The translations under genes were made by a program, and so were the position numbers. Positions 22,384-31,131 of a stretch of 64,000 nucleotides of DNA are shown here, one piece after another. This stretch comes from Salinibacterium sp. ZJ70. Its GTDB lineage: Bacteria; Actinomycetota; Actinomycetes; Actinomycetales; Microbacteriaceae. The notes under the pieces were generated by a model. That model saw nothing but the letters and a program-made list of their open reading frames with translations, did not search any database and was not told the DNA's origin. The first letter of the stretch is position 1. The number at the start of each line of letters is the position of its first letter. The stretch lies in NCBI RefSeq assembly GCF_011751865.2, contig NZ_CP061770.1, positions 2,232,001 through 2,296,000 on the forward strand. The letters are read 5' to 3'.

Positions 22384-23337
22384 GTGCTCCAGAAGGTCGT
22401 CTGCCTCGCCATCCCCGGGATGGCCCCGTTCGAGTTCGGCGTCATCTGCGAGGTGTTCGGGATCGACCGCGGCAACGTGGGAGCCCCGGTGTTCGACTTC
22501 ACCGTCGCCACCGCAGAGCCGGGGGCGGTGCCGCTCAGCCTCGGGTTCTCGCTCGTGATCGAGCAGGGCCTCGATGTCGCCGATGACGCCGACCTCGTCG
22601 CCGTCCCCGCGTACGGTCTCGGCGACCTCGACGACCGCTACCTCGAGGTGATCCGCGCTGCCGCGGAGCGGGGCGCCTGGGTGCTGAGCGTGTGCTCAGG
22701 CGCGTTCGCGCTGGCCCGCGCGGGTGTTCTCGATGGCCGCCGCGCCACGACCCACTGGATGTACGCCGACCGGCTCGCACGCGAGTTCCCCGAGATCGAC
22801 GTCGACCCCGACGTGCTGTTCGTGCACGACGGCAACATCGTCACCGGCGCGGGCACCGCCGCAGGAATCGACGCCGCCCTGCACATCGTGCGCGAAGAGC
22901 ATGGCGCCGCGGCGACCAACGTCATCGCGCGGCGCATGGTCGTGCCGCCGCAGCGCGACGGCGGACAGTCGCAGTACATCCCCACCCCGGTTCCCGAATG
23001 CCGTAGCGACAGCTTCGCGCTCGTACTCGAGTGGATGCTCGAGAACCTCGACCAGGAGCTCACCGTCGACCAGCTGGCCCGGCGCGCGCTCATGTCGAGC
23101 CGCACCTTCGCGCGCCGCTTCCGCGCCGAGACCGGCACCACGCCCGCAGCCTGGCTCAACCGCCAGCGGATCCTCCGCGCCCAGACCGACCTCGAGCAGA
23201 CCGACGACGGGCTCGAGCAGATCGCCCAGCGCGCCGGCTTCGGCACCGCCGCCGTCATGCGGCACCACTTCCTCAAGGTGCTGCAGACGACGCCCACCGC
23301 CTACCGGCGCACCTTCGGGGCGCGCGCGGCGAGCTGA
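22384..23337 (+). CDS. GlxA-type transcription regulator (DJ-1/PfpI + AraC)
   Basis: A 317-residue regulator. The N-terminal 170 residues are a DJ-1/PfpI-like (class I glutaminase-like) sensor domain with the nucleophile-elbow LSVCSGAFALARAG; the C-terminal 100 residues hold two AraC helix-turn-helices (LARRALMSSRTFARRFRAE and a second with IAQRAGFGTAAVMRHHF). Members control catabolic genes such as choline, arginine or carnitine use; the ligand here is unknown. The GTG at 22384 follows AAGGAGG at close spacing, which decides the start. Genes it may control are galE, which is divergent, and itself. Confidence 0.88.
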   Translation: MLQKVVCLAIPGMAPFEFGVICEVFGIDRGNVGAPVFDFTVATAEPGAVPLSLGFSLVIEQGLDVADDADLVAVPAYGLGDLDDRYLEVIRAAAERGAWVLSVCSGAFALARAGVLDGRRATTHWMYADRLAREFPEIDVDPDVLFVHDGNIVTGAGTAAGIDAALHIVREEHGAAATNVIARRMVVPPQRDGGQSQYIPTPVPECRSDSFALVLEWMLENLDQELTVDQLARRALMSSRTFARRFRAETGTTPAAWLNRQRILRAQTDLEQTDDGLEQIAQRAGFGTAAVMRHHFLKVLQTTPTAYRRTFGARAAS

Positions 23338-23394
23338 GGGCGACGGGCGATCGCAGCCGTCATGGCGAGCGACGCGTACGGCCGATCGCCTCTG

Positions 23395-24513
23395 TCAGGC
23401 CGCGGGAGCAACCGACGCGACGAAGACCCGACCCGAACCCCGCAGCGCGAGACTCGGTTCGCCCCCCGCGAACACCGCCGTGCCGCGCGTGAGCATGGGT
23501 CCGTTGTCGATGGCGACCTCACCCTCGGTGCACAGCGCGATCGCGGGGCCATCGAGCGGGATGCGGAGGCCGCGCGACAGCGCGTCCGATTCGACCACCA
23601 TGAGCTGGAAATCGGGGACACCGGGCCGGAATGCGCGCACGCCCGGCTCGACCTCCTCGGGCGCGAGGTAGGGGGCAGGCCCGGGCGTGAAATCGAGCAC
23701 CTCGAGCAGCTCCGGCACATCCACGTGCTTCGGGGTGAGCCCGCCGCGCAGCACGTTGTCACTCGAGGCCATGAGCTCGATGCCGAGCCCCTCGAGGTAG
23801 GCGTGGATATTGCCCGCCGGCAGGTACAGCGCCTCACCGGGGGCGAGCTCCACCGTGTGCAGAAGGAGCGAGATGGCGATGCCCGGGTCTCCCGGGAAGT
23901 GCTCGGCGAGAGTGCGGACGGTCTCCCAGCTCGGCCCGTCCGCGGTCGCCGATGCTTCGACCACCGCGGCGACGAGGTCGTCGACGTCGGAGCCGCCCGC
24001 AAGCAGCCAGGCGAAAACGTCACGCAGTGCGTCGTCACCCGTGAGGCGATCCGCGAGAGGCCGCATGCGCGGGTCGTCCTCGACCGGCGCGAGCACGGCG
24101 CGCGTTTCGGCAACGGGTCGGAACCCCGACAGCGCGCGGAACGGGTCCGACAGCGCGTAGATGAGCTCGGGCTTGTGGAAGGCGTCCTTGTAGTTGCGGT
24201 GCGGAGCGTCGAGCGGAACCCCCGCAGCGTTCTCGCGCGCGAACCCCTCGGCGGCCTGCGCCATCGTCGGATGCGCCTGCAGTGAAAGAGGCGCGGCAGC
24301 CGCGAGCACCTTCAGCAGGAAGGGAAGCCGGTCGCCCGCGACGTCGAGCAGCGTGCGCTCCTCCCCCACGAGGCGCGCGGGGGAACCCGGGTGCGCGCCG
24401 AGCCACAGCTCCGCCTCGGGGGCGCCGGAGGCGGGCGTGCCGAGCAGCTCGGAGATCGCCGTCCGCGACCCCCACGCGTAATCGCGGGGGGTGTTGGTGA
24501 TCTCGACGAACAT
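23395..24513 (-). CDS. manA: Mannose-6-phosphate isomerase, class I
   Basis: Zinc enzyme linking fructose-6-phosphate and mannose-6-phosphate, the step before ManB. The 372 residues show zinc ligands in SLQAHPT (Gln, His), FHKPELIYAL (Glu) and LPAGNIHAYLEG (His). Start ATG 24513 (MFVEITNTPRDYAWGS) follows AGAGGAGGCGC, a strong ribosome site. It converges with the AraC-type gene and diverges from the acyl-CoA dehydrogenase gene. Confidence 0.94.
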   Translation of the reverse strand: MFVEITNTPRDYAWGSRTAISELLGTPASGAPEAELWLGAHPGSPARLVGEERTLLDVAGDRLPFLLKVLAAAAPLSLQAHPTMAQAAEGFARENAAGVPLDAPHRNYKDAFHKPELIYALSDPFRALSGFRPVAETRAVLAPVEDDPRMRPLADRLTGDDALRDVFAWLLAGGSDVDDLVAAVVEASATADGPSWETVRTLAEHFPGDPGIAISLLLHTVELAPGEALYLPAGNIHAYLEGLGIELMASSDNVLRGGLTPKHVDVPELLEVLDFTPGPAPYLAPEEVEPGVRAFRPGVPDFQLMVVESDALSRGLRIPLDGPAIALCTEGEVAIDNGPMLTRGTAVFAGGEPSLALRGSGRVFVASVAPAA

Positions 24514-24625
24514 GGCGCCTCCTCTGCGCGAGCGGATTGGATCAAAGTACCAATCCCCTTGGAGCGCACCCGACCGCTCCATAGGCTCCGGAGTACCCAC
24601 ATCCGGATACGAGGGAGTCTCCCGC

Positions 24626-25804
24626 ATGACCTTCACGCCGCTCGCCAGCGATTTCTATGGCTTCTCGAACCAGCTCACCGATGTGGAGCGCGACGCACTC
24701 ACCGGCCTGCGCGCCTGGCTCGAAGCCGAGGTGAAGCCCGTCGTCAACGACTACTGGGACCGCGCCGAGTTCCCCACGCAGATCCTCCCCGCGTTCCATC
24801 AGCAGCCGGTCTTCGGCATGCAGTGGGATGAGACGAAGGCGTTCGAGAACTCTGCGGTGTACCGCGGGTGGGCTGCGCTCGAGATGAGCCGCATCGACGC
24901 GTCGATCTCGACCTACGTGGGCGTGCAGAACGGCCTCGCGCTCGGTGCGATCGCCGTGACCGGTTCTCCCGAGCAGCGCGCAGAGTGGCTGCCGAAGCTC
25001 GCGAAGGGCGAGGTGATCGGCGCGTTCGGCCTCACCGAGCCGCTCTCCGGATCCGACAGCGCGCAGGGTCTGCGCACGACGGCCACACGCGACGGCGACG
25101 AGTGGGTGCTGAACGGCGAGAAGCGCTGGATCGGCAACGCCACCTGGAGCGACATCGTCGTGATCTGGGCGAAGGACACCGCCGACGGCCAGGTGAAGGG
25201 CTTCATCGTCCCGACCGCCACCCCCGGATACGCAGCCACCAAGATCGAGCGAAAGCAGTCCCTGCGCATCGTGCAGAACGCCGACATCGTGCTCACCGAT
25301 GTGCGCGTCCCCGAGACACTGCGCCTGCAGAACGCGAACTCGTTCCGCGACACCGCCGCGGTGCTGCGACTCACCCGCGCGGAGGTGGCGTGGTCGGCTG
25401 TCGGCGTCGCGATCGGCGCCTACGAGGCCGCCCTCGCCTACGCGAACGAGCGCATCCAGTTCGGCAAGCCCATCGCCGCGCACCAGCTCGTGCAGCAGCA
25501 CCTCGCCGAGATGATGGGCGCCATCACCGCGTGCATCGCCATGTGCACGCGCGTCTCGGAGATGCTCGACGAGGGCACCCAGAAAGACGAGCACGCCGCG
25601 CTCGCGAAGGCTTACACGACGGCCCGGATGCGCGAGATCGTGGCGCGTGCCCGCGAGATCATGGGCGGCAACGGCATCGTGCTCGACTACGACGCCGCAC
25701 GTTTCATGGCCGACGCCGAGGCCCTCTACTCCTACGAGGGCACACGCGAGATGAACACCCTGATCGTCGGTCGCGCCCTCACCGGCAAGGCTGCGTTCGT
25801 CTGA
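24626..25804 (+). CDS. Acyl-CoA dehydrogenase (glutaryl-CoA dehydrogenase-like)
   Basis: FAD flavoprotein of 392 residues that oxidises an acyl-CoA at C2-C3. Visible features are GAFGLTEPLSGSD (FAD-contact), RWIGNATWSD, IQFGKPIAAHQLVQQHLAEM and the catalytic Glu371 in ALYSYEGTREMN. The SYEGT context and IGNA motif bring it close to glutaryl-CoA dehydrogenases, but the substrate cannot be read with certainty. The GGGAG before ATG 24626 is at slightly long spacing. No beta-oxidation partners lie nearby. Confidence 0.9.
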   Translation: MTFTPLASDFYGFSNQLTDVERDALTGLRAWLEAEVKPVVNDYWDRAEFPTQILPAFHQQPVFGMQWDETKAFENSAVYRGWAALEMSRIDASISTYVGVQNGLALGAIAVTGSPEQRAEWLPKLAKGEVIGAFGLTEPLSGSDSAQGLRTTATRDGDEWVLNGEKRWIGNATWSDIVVIWAKDTADGQVKGFIVPTATPGYAATKIERKQSLRIVQNADIVLTDVRVPETLRLQNANSFRDTAAVLRLTRAEVAWSAVGVAIGAYEAALAYANERIQFGKPIAAHQLVQQHLAEMMGAITACIAMCTRVSEMLDEGTQKDEHAALAKAYTTARMREIVARAREIMGGNGIVLDYDAARFMADAEALYSYEGTREMNTLIVGRALTGKAAFV

Positions 25805-25830
25805 GTCTTCTCGCGCCGCACAGGCCAACG

Positions 25831-25866
25831 AGAAGGGGGCGGGACCTATCGGTCCCGCCCCCTTCT
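25831..25866. terminator. Strong bidirectional terminator
   Basis: A perfect 16-bp stem, AGAAGGGGGCGGGACC / GGTCCCGCCCCCTTCT, with the 4-nt loop TATC, between two convergent genes. Confidence 0.85.
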
Positions 25867-25876
25867 GAGGTCTGCG

Positions 25877-26677
25877 TCAGCCTCGCGCGATGATCTCGCC
25901 GTGGGGCATGAGCATCCACCCGTCGGCGTCATCGCGCCAGCCGAGCCATCCGTCGCGCACGAGGTCGAGCGTCGCACGGTCGCCGATGCCCGTCGCGATG
26001 ACACCCGCCGCGTACTCGGACTCGACCGCACGGTCGGCCCACAGGCCGCCCCACCAGTCGCGCGTGGGCTGATCAGTCCAGCACCAGACAGAGGCTCCCG
26101 CCTCGACCTCGGTGAAGCCCGCCTCACGAGCCCAGGACTTCATCCGGCGGCCCGCATCCGGGCTGCCGCCGTTCTGACGCGCGAGGCGCACGTACGTGTC
26201 ACGCCAGGCTGCGATGCCCTCGGAATCCGGGAAGACGATGCTGCCGACGTAGTCGCAGTCGCGCGCGGCCACGATGCCATCGGGCGAGACGAGTCGGCGC
26301 CAGGCGGCGAGGGCCTCGACAGGCCGACCGAGGTGCTGCAGCACCTGGTGCGCGTGCACGACATCGAACGAGCCCTCATCGAATCCCGGGTCGTAGGCGT
26401 CCGCGACGCGGAACTCGACGTTCTCCACCCCCTGCGCCTCGGCGAGTCGCGTCGCTTCGTCGACGACGGCCTCCGAGGCGTCGATGCCGATCACGCGGCC
26501 CGGGAACACGAGTCGAGCGAGGTCGACCGTGATCGTGCCGGGCCCCGATCCCACGTCGAGTACGTTCATGCCCGGTCGCAGGTACGGCAACAGGTAGGAG
26601 ACCGAGTTCTCGGCAGTACGCCACCGATGGGAGCGAAGCACGCTCTCGTGGTGGCCGAGGGTGTAACGCTCGGGCAT
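25877..26677 (-). CDS. Class I SAM-dependent methyltransferase (small-molecule type)
   Basis: A 266-residue methyltransferase. Motif I is NVLDVGSGPGTITVDLA, the acidic residue after strand 2 is in GIDASEAVVDEA, and the post-motif FDVVHAHQVLQHLGRP is typical of UbiE/Methyltransf_11 types. The substrate is unknown. The start at 26677 has TACCCT six bases upstream and stands 56 bases from the divergent start of the ligase-like gene at 26734. Confidence 0.85.
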   Translation of the reverse strand: MPERYTLGHHESVLRSHRWRTAENSVSYLLPYLRPGMNVLDVGSGPGTITVDLARLVFPGRVIGIDASEAVVDEATRLAEAQGVENVEFRVADAYDPGFDEGSFDVVHAHQVLQHLGRPVEALAAWRRLVSPDGIVAARDCDYVGSIVFPDSEGIAAWRDTYVRLARQNGGSPDAGRRMKSWAREAGFTEVEAGASVWCWTDQPTRDWWGGLWADRAVESEYAAGVIATGIGDRATLDLVRDGWLGWRDDADGWMLMPHGEIIARG

Positions 26678-26683
26678 GACCCC

Positions 26684-26689
26684 AGGGTA
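26684..26689 (-). promoter_or_regulatory. -10 box TACCCT for leaderless methyltransferase gene
   Basis: Minus-strand TACCCT, then GGGGTC (6 nt), then ATG at 26677. Confidence 0.5.
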
Positions 26690-26721
26690 TGCGCTTCGCG
26701 CGTCTGCTACCTCCGCGGCGC

Positions 26722-26727
26722 TAGCCT
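26722..26727 (+). promoter_or_regulatory. -10 box TAGCCT for leaderless polysaccharide operon
   Basis: TAGCCT, then GAGGTC (6 nt), then ATG at 26734. This would be the first promoter of the polysaccharide locus. Confidence 0.5.
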
Positions 26728-26733
26728 GAGGTC

Positions 26734-28056
26734 ATGCGAACCGCCAGCCGATACCAGCGCACTCTGGCGGGCCTCGGGTTCTTCTCCCTCGCCGCGGGCG
26801 ACCTGTGGCGCAACCTGCTCGGCTGGTGGGGCTGGGGGGCCGTCATCGGTGCGCTGCTGGCGCTCTCGATCGTCGAGCTCGTTCGCACTCGCACCGACAT
26901 CCGTCGGGTTCCGCTGACGCTCAAGGTGTTCCTGGGCCTCGCAGTGCTCTCAATCGCGTGGTCGGCGTACCCCGGCGCCTCGGCGATCGGCTCGCTCGTG
27001 ACCATCGCCACCGCCGCGGGCGCGCTCTTCTTCGCGGCATGCTTCACGTGGGACGAGATCCTCGAGGTGTTCAGCTCGGCGATCCGCTGGGTGCTCGGGC
27101 TCTCCCTGCTGTTCGAGCTCGTCGTCGCCACGATCATCCGCCGCCCCGTGCTGCCGCTCTGGGTGGACTACAGCGACCTCGAGAAAATCCCGATGGCCTT
27201 CTACTGGTCTCGCAATCTGCTGTTCGAGGGCGGCCGCATCCAGGGCGTCGTGGGCAACGCGAACCTGCTCGCGATGGTGGCTCTGCTCGGTCTCATCGTC
27301 TTCGTTGCGCGCCTGCTCGCCCACTCGGGCGCCCGCGGATGGGGCTGGTTCTGGATCGGGGCGGCGGTCATCACGCTCGTGCTCACCGGCTCGGCCACCA
27401 TCATCGCGACGGCCGTCGTCGTCGCAGTCGCCGCGGTGTTCGTGCTCATCGTCCGCGCCACGAGCGGACGCACGCGCCGCGCCGTGATCGTCGGCGGCGT
27501 CGGTCTCGCTGTCGTCGGCGGCGCCGGGGTGTACCTCGCCCGCGACGTGCTCCTGTCGCTGCTCGGCCGCTCCCCCGACCTCACCAACCGGCTCACGATC
27601 TGGGAGACGGTCGCCGAGCTCGCGGTGCAGCGCCCCGTCGCCGGCTGGGGGTGGGTGAGCTACTGGGCACCGTGGGTCGAGCCGTTCGAGAACCTGCTGA
27701 CGATCAAGGGCGTCACCTACCTGCAGGCGCACAACGCCTGGCTCGACGTCTTCCTGCAGCTCGGCGTCATCGGCGTGCTCGTGTTCGGCGCCTTCGTGCT
27801 CGGCGCATTCCTGCGCAGCTGGGGCCTCGCGATCGAGACCCCTCACCCCCGGATGGGCACCGTGACCCTGCGCTGGCCGCTCGCGATCGCGCCCTTCCTG
27901 CTCATGGTGGCGCTCCTCGTGCAGAGCCTCGCCGAGAGCCGGATGCTCATCGAACTCGGCTTCGCCCTCCTGTGCCTCATCGCTATCAAGACCGGCGTGC
28001 GCGATTCGGGAACGGCGAACGGGATCAGCGAGCGTTCGAGGTCGGCTCGACCGTGA
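26734..28056 (+). CDS. O-antigen ligase/polymerase family membrane protein (first copy)
   Basis: A 440-residue protein with 10-12 hydrophobic helices and the family pattern: a periplasmic loop carrying NRLTIWETVAELAVQRP-VAGWGWVSYWAPW, i.e. the (T)xRxxxW...GxGxG signature of the Wzy_C/RfaL superfamily. Such proteins join or polymerise lipid-linked oligosaccharides on the outer face of the membrane. Next to glycan genes it is most likely a polymerase (Wzy) or a transfer enzyme that attaches glycan to the wall. GTGA overlap with the next, related gene. Confidence 0.85.
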   Translation: MRTASRYQRTLAGLGFFSLAAGDLWRNLLGWWGWGAVIGALLALSIVELVRTRTDIRRVPLTLKVFLGLAVLSIAWSAYPGASAIGSLVTIATAAGALFFAACFTWDEILEVFSSAIRWVLGLSLLFELVVATIIRRPVLPLWVDYSDLEKIPMAFYWSRNLLFEGGRIQGVVGNANLLAMVALLGLIVFVARLLAHSGARGWGWFWIGAAVITLVLTGSATIIATAVVVAVAAVFVLIVRATSGRTRRAVIVGGVGLAVVGGAGVYLARDVLLSLLGRSPDLTNRLTIWETVAELAVQRPVAGWGWVSYWAPWVEPFENLLTIKGVTYLQAHNAWLDVFLQLGVIGVLVFGAFVLGAFLRSWGLAIETPHPRMGTVTLRWPLAIAPFLLMVALLVQSLAESRMLIELGFALLCLIAIKTGVRDSGTANGISERSRSARP

Positions 28057-29363
28057 CCCCGGCCGACCGCTTTCGCATCGGAGCCGCGTTTGTCGCGCTG
28101 GCGCGCAACCCGCGGTTCGCGGCGGCGCTCGCCACGATCGGGGTCGGTATCTCAGCACTCGGGTTCCTGCTCGTGCGCCTCATGGGCTGGCCCGGCTACC
28201 TGGCGGCACTGACACTCGTCATCGCGCTCATGGTCGGCGTGCTGTGGGCCCGCTGGGATGAGATCGAGCACGACGTGCCGCCGCTCTCGCTGCTCGCCTT
28301 CCTCGGGTGGGTCGCGATATCGGTCATCTGGAGCGAGTACCAGTGGGTGACGCTCGGCGGCGTCTCCTCGCTCCTCGCCTTCACATTCATCGGGCTCTTC
28401 ATCGCCCACACGCGCGACACCCTGCAGACGGTGCGCACATGGGGCGATGTGCTTCGGGTCGTGCTCGGCGGATCCCTCGCGATGGAGATCTTCGCTGGCA
28501 TCATCATCGACACCGCGATCCCGTATCTCAGCATCCAGGCGCGCATCGCCGAGCTCGGACCCATCTCGGGCCTGCTGCAGACGCGCAACCAGCTGGGGCT
28601 TCTGGCGCTGGTCGGCGCCGTCACGTTCGCGACCGAGCTGCGCACCCGCTCGATCCGGACGCTGACCGGGGTGCTCTCGCTCGTCGGCGCCGGACTCATC
28701 ATCGTGTTCACGCGCTCACCCATCATCATCGCCGCAGCTGGAATCATCGCCGTCGCGGCCGCCGTCCTGTACGGTGTGCGGCGCGTGCGGCCCGAGCATC
28801 GGCAGGCGTGGCAGTTCACGCTCCTGGGGCTGACTGTCGCACTCATCGTGAGTGCGTGGGCGCTGCGCGGAGCGCTCGTGACGCTCTTCAACGCGGAAGG
28901 CGCTCTCACCTACCGACTCAACCTCTGGCAGAAGATCGTCGCGCTTCTGCCCGGCAACGTCATCGAAGGGTGGGGCTGGACGGGTCGCTGGCACGCGGAT
29001 GTGCCGCCGTACATCGCACTCACCACCAGCAGTCATCGGCCCGCGTCATCCGCCCTCAACGCCTACCTCGACGTGCTCTTCCAGGCAGGCATCGTCGGGC
29101 TCGTCATCTTCGTCGGCGTTCTGGGCCTCGCGTTCGTGCGCTCCTGGCTGCTTGCAGGACACCGCCGTTCGATCCTCTACGCGTGGCCCGCGCTCGTAAT
29201 GATCGCGCTCCTCGTGGTCGCGCTCGCCGAGAGCTCGATCCTCACCGATTTCGGATGGCTCACGTTCACCGTCTGCTGCGTCAGCGCATCACGCGAGCTC
29301 AGTTGGCGCAAGGCGCTCTCACCGCCCCCTCCCGTCGACGATCTGCCACACCTCCTGGACTGA
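28053..29363 (+). CDS. O-antigen ligase/polymerase family membrane protein (second copy)
   Basis: A 436-residue relative of the preceding protein, also with 10-12 helices and the signature region LTYRLNLWQKIVALLPG followed by IEGWGWTGRW and the loop SALNAYLDVLFQAGI. It overlaps the first copy by four bases (GTGA), so they are co-translated. Two tandem members could divide the work (one polymerase, one ligase), or act as a complex; the sequence does not decide. The start is GTG 28053. Confidence 0.85.
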   Translation: MTPADRFRIGAAFVALARNPRFAAALATIGVGISALGFLLVRLMGWPGYLAALTLVIALMVGVLWARWDEIEHDVPPLSLLAFLGWVAISVIWSEYQWVTLGGVSSLLAFTFIGLFIAHTRDTLQTVRTWGDVLRVVLGGSLAMEIFAGIIIDTAIPYLSIQARIAELGPISGLLQTRNQLGLLALVGAVTFATELRTRSIRTLTGVLSLVGAGLIIVFTRSPIIIAAAGIIAVAAAVLYGVRRVRPEHRQAWQFTLLGLTVALIVSAWALRGALVTLFNAEGALTYRLNLWQKIVALLPGNVIEGWGWTGRWHADVPPYIALTTSSHRPASSALNAYLDVLFQAGIVGLVIFVGVLGLAFVRSWLLAGHRRSILYAWPALVMIALLVVALAESSILTDFGWLTFTVCCVSASRELSWRKALSPPPPVDDLPHLLD

Positions 29364-29393
29364 CACCCTGCGATTCACCCCATTGCGAGCCGC

Positions 29394-29420
29394 TAAGATG
29401 TTCGCGGGCCGCTCGGCCCG
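29394..29420 (+). promoter_or_regulatory. Possible promoter and leader hairpin before the Wlb genes
   Basis: TAAGAT (29394-29399) could be a -10 box; the leader then contains the small hairpin CGGGCC-GCTC-GGCCCG (29405-29420) before the CTGGAG ribosome site of the gene at 29444. No good -35 is seen. Confidence 0.35.
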
Positions 29421-29443
29421 ATTCCCGATCCGCTGGAGCGCAG

Positions 29444-30055
29444 ATGGCATCGTCCACGTTCGTCCATGAGACTGCGGATGTCTCTCCCGACGCGACTCTC
29501 GGCGCCGGATCGAAGATCTGGCACTACGCACAGGTGCGCGAGGGAGCGCGCCTCGGCTCGAACGTCATCGTCGGCCGTGGCGCCTACGTCGGAACCGGCG
29601 TCCAGATGGGCGACGGCTGCAAGGTGCAGAACTACGCCCTCGTGTACGAGCCGGCGAAGCTCGGCAATGGCGTATTCATCGGCCCGGCTGTCGTGCTCAC
29701 CAACGACCACTTCCCCCGCGCGATCAACCCGGACGGCTCCCAGAAGTCGGCATCCGATTGGGAGGCCGTCGGCGTCACGATCGGCGACGGTGCCTCGATC
29801 GGCGCGAGCGCGACATGCGTCGCCCCGGTGACGATCGGCAGCTGGGCTCTCGTCGGATCCGGCTCCGTCGTCATCAAGGATGTCCCCGAGTTCGCCATCG
29901 TCGTCGGCAGCCCCGCTCGCCGTGTCGGCTGGGTCGGCAAGGCCGGCCAGCCGCTGACCGACGCGGGCGACGGAACCTGGAAGTGCCCCGTCGACGGTTC
30001 TCTCTACCGTCAGACGGACGACAACACGCTCATCGAGATGGAGACGTCATCATGA
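29444..30055 (+). CDS. UDP-3-amino-uronic acid N-acetyltransferase (WbpD/WlbB-like)
   Basis: A 203-residue left-handed beta-helix acyltransferase with many hexapeptide repeats (for example LGAGSKIWHYAQVREGARLG). The motif VLTNDHFPRAINPDG and the extended C-terminal CPVDGSLYR are typical of the WbpD/WlbB branch, which acetylates the 3-amino group of UDP-2-acetamido-3-amino-uronic acid. The next two genes are the matching aminotransferase and dehydrogenase, so all three make a UDP-2,3-diacetamido uronic acid. It overlaps the next gene by ATGA. Confidence 0.88.
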   Translation: MASSTFVHETADVSPDATLGAGSKIWHYAQVREGARLGSNVIVGRGAYVGTGVQMGDGCKVQNYALVYEPAKLGNGVFIGPAVVLTNDHFPRAINPDGSQKSASDWEAVGVTIGDGASIGASATCVAPVTIGSWALVGSGSVVIKDVPEFAIVVGSPARRVGWVGKAGQPLTDAGDGTWKCPVDGSLYRQTDDNTLIEMETSS

Positions 30056-31131
30056 TTCCCGCAGCACGCCCCGAGATCGGAATCGACGAGGCGGACGCGG
30101 CTCATCGCGTCGTCATGAGCGGCATGCTCGCGCAGGGCCCCGAGGTCGCCGCGTTCGAGCAGGAGTTCGCCGACGAGGTGGTTCCCGGTACGCACGCTGT
30201 GGCCGTCAACTCGGGCACCTCTGCGCTGCACATGGCGTTCGTCGCAGCCGGCATCGGCCCGGGCGATGAGGTCATCGTGCCGTCATTCAGCTTCGCCGCG
30301 ACCGCGAACGCCGTAGGCCTCACAGGCGCGACGCCCGTCTTCGTCGACATCGAGCCCGACACATTCAATGCGTCGCCCGCAGCCATCGAAGCCGCCATCA
30401 CGGAGCGCACCCGCGCCGTCATGCCCGTGCACCTGTACGGCCACCCGGCCGACCTCCCCGCGATCTCGGCGATCGCCGAACGACACGACCTCCTCCTCTT
30501 CGAGGACGCCGCGCAGGCGCACGCCGCCGCCGTCGACGGTCGCCCTGTCGGCAGCTGGGGCGTGGCCGGGTCGTTCTCGTTCTACCCCACCAAGAACATG
30601 ACCAGCGGCGAGGGAGGCATCGTCACCACGGGCGACGCCGAGCTGGCCCGCGCCGTGCGCGTTCTGCGCAACCAGGGCATGGAGCGCCGCTACGAGAACG
30701 AGGTCATCGGCTTCAACACCCGCATGACCGACATCCACGCGGCGATCGGCCGCGTGCAGCTCACCAAGCTCGCCGGTTGGACGGCGAAGCGCCAGCAGAA
30801 CGCCGAGTTCCTCAACGCGAACCTCGAAGGCGTCGTCGTCCCCACGGTGCGCGAGAACGCCGTCCACGTCTGGCACCAGTACACGATCCGCGTCGTCGAC
30901 CACGACCGCGACGCGTTCGCTGCTGCGCTCGCCGAGCGCGGGGTCGGCAGCGGCGTCTACTACCCGACGCCCATCCATCGCCTGCCGTCGTTCGGACTCG
31001 AGCTCGACCTTCCCGAGACCGAACGCGCGGCGCGCGAAGTGCTCTCGCTTCCCGTGTTCCCGAGCCTCACCGAGGATGAGCTGTCGACGATCGTCGAAGC
31101 CGTCAATGCGGTCGCGAAGGCGGGCGCCTGA
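30052..31131 (+). CDS. DegT/DnrJ/EryC1/StrS sugar aminotransferase (WbpE/WlbC-like)
   Basis: PLP aminotransferase of 359 residues that would add the 3-amino group from glutamate to a UDP-3-keto-uronic acid, releasing 2-oxoglutarate. Seen are the N-terminal IPAARPEIGIDEADA, the PLP-phosphate region NSGTSALHMAF, the Asp in FEDAAQAHAA and the PLP lysine in SFYPTKNMTSGEGG. Overlaps on both sides (ATGA before, TGATG after) bind it to its neighbours in one operon. Confidence 0.9.
   Translation: MIPAARPEIGIDEADAAHRVVMSGMLAQGPEVAAFEQEFADEVVPGTHAVAVNSGTSALHMAFVAAGIGPGDEVIVPSFSFAATANAVGLTGATPVFVDIEPDTFNASPAAIEAAITERTRAVMPVHLYGHPADLPAISAIAERHDLLLFEDAAQAHAAAVDGRPVGSWGVAGSFSFYPTKNMTSGEGGIVTTGDAELARAVRVLRNQGMERRYENEVIGFNTRMTDIHAAIGRVQLTKLAGWTAKRQQNAEFLNANLEGVVVPTVRENAVHVWHQYTIRVVDHDRDAFAAALAERGVGSGVYYPTPIHRLPSFGLELDLPETERAAREVLSLPVFPSLTEDELSTIVEAVNAVAKAGA

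Noticed and set aside
23346..23390. GGCGATCG / CGATCGCC inverted repeat as a terminator between the AraC-type gene and manA
   Set aside because: The 29-base loop and short stem make it too weak to call.
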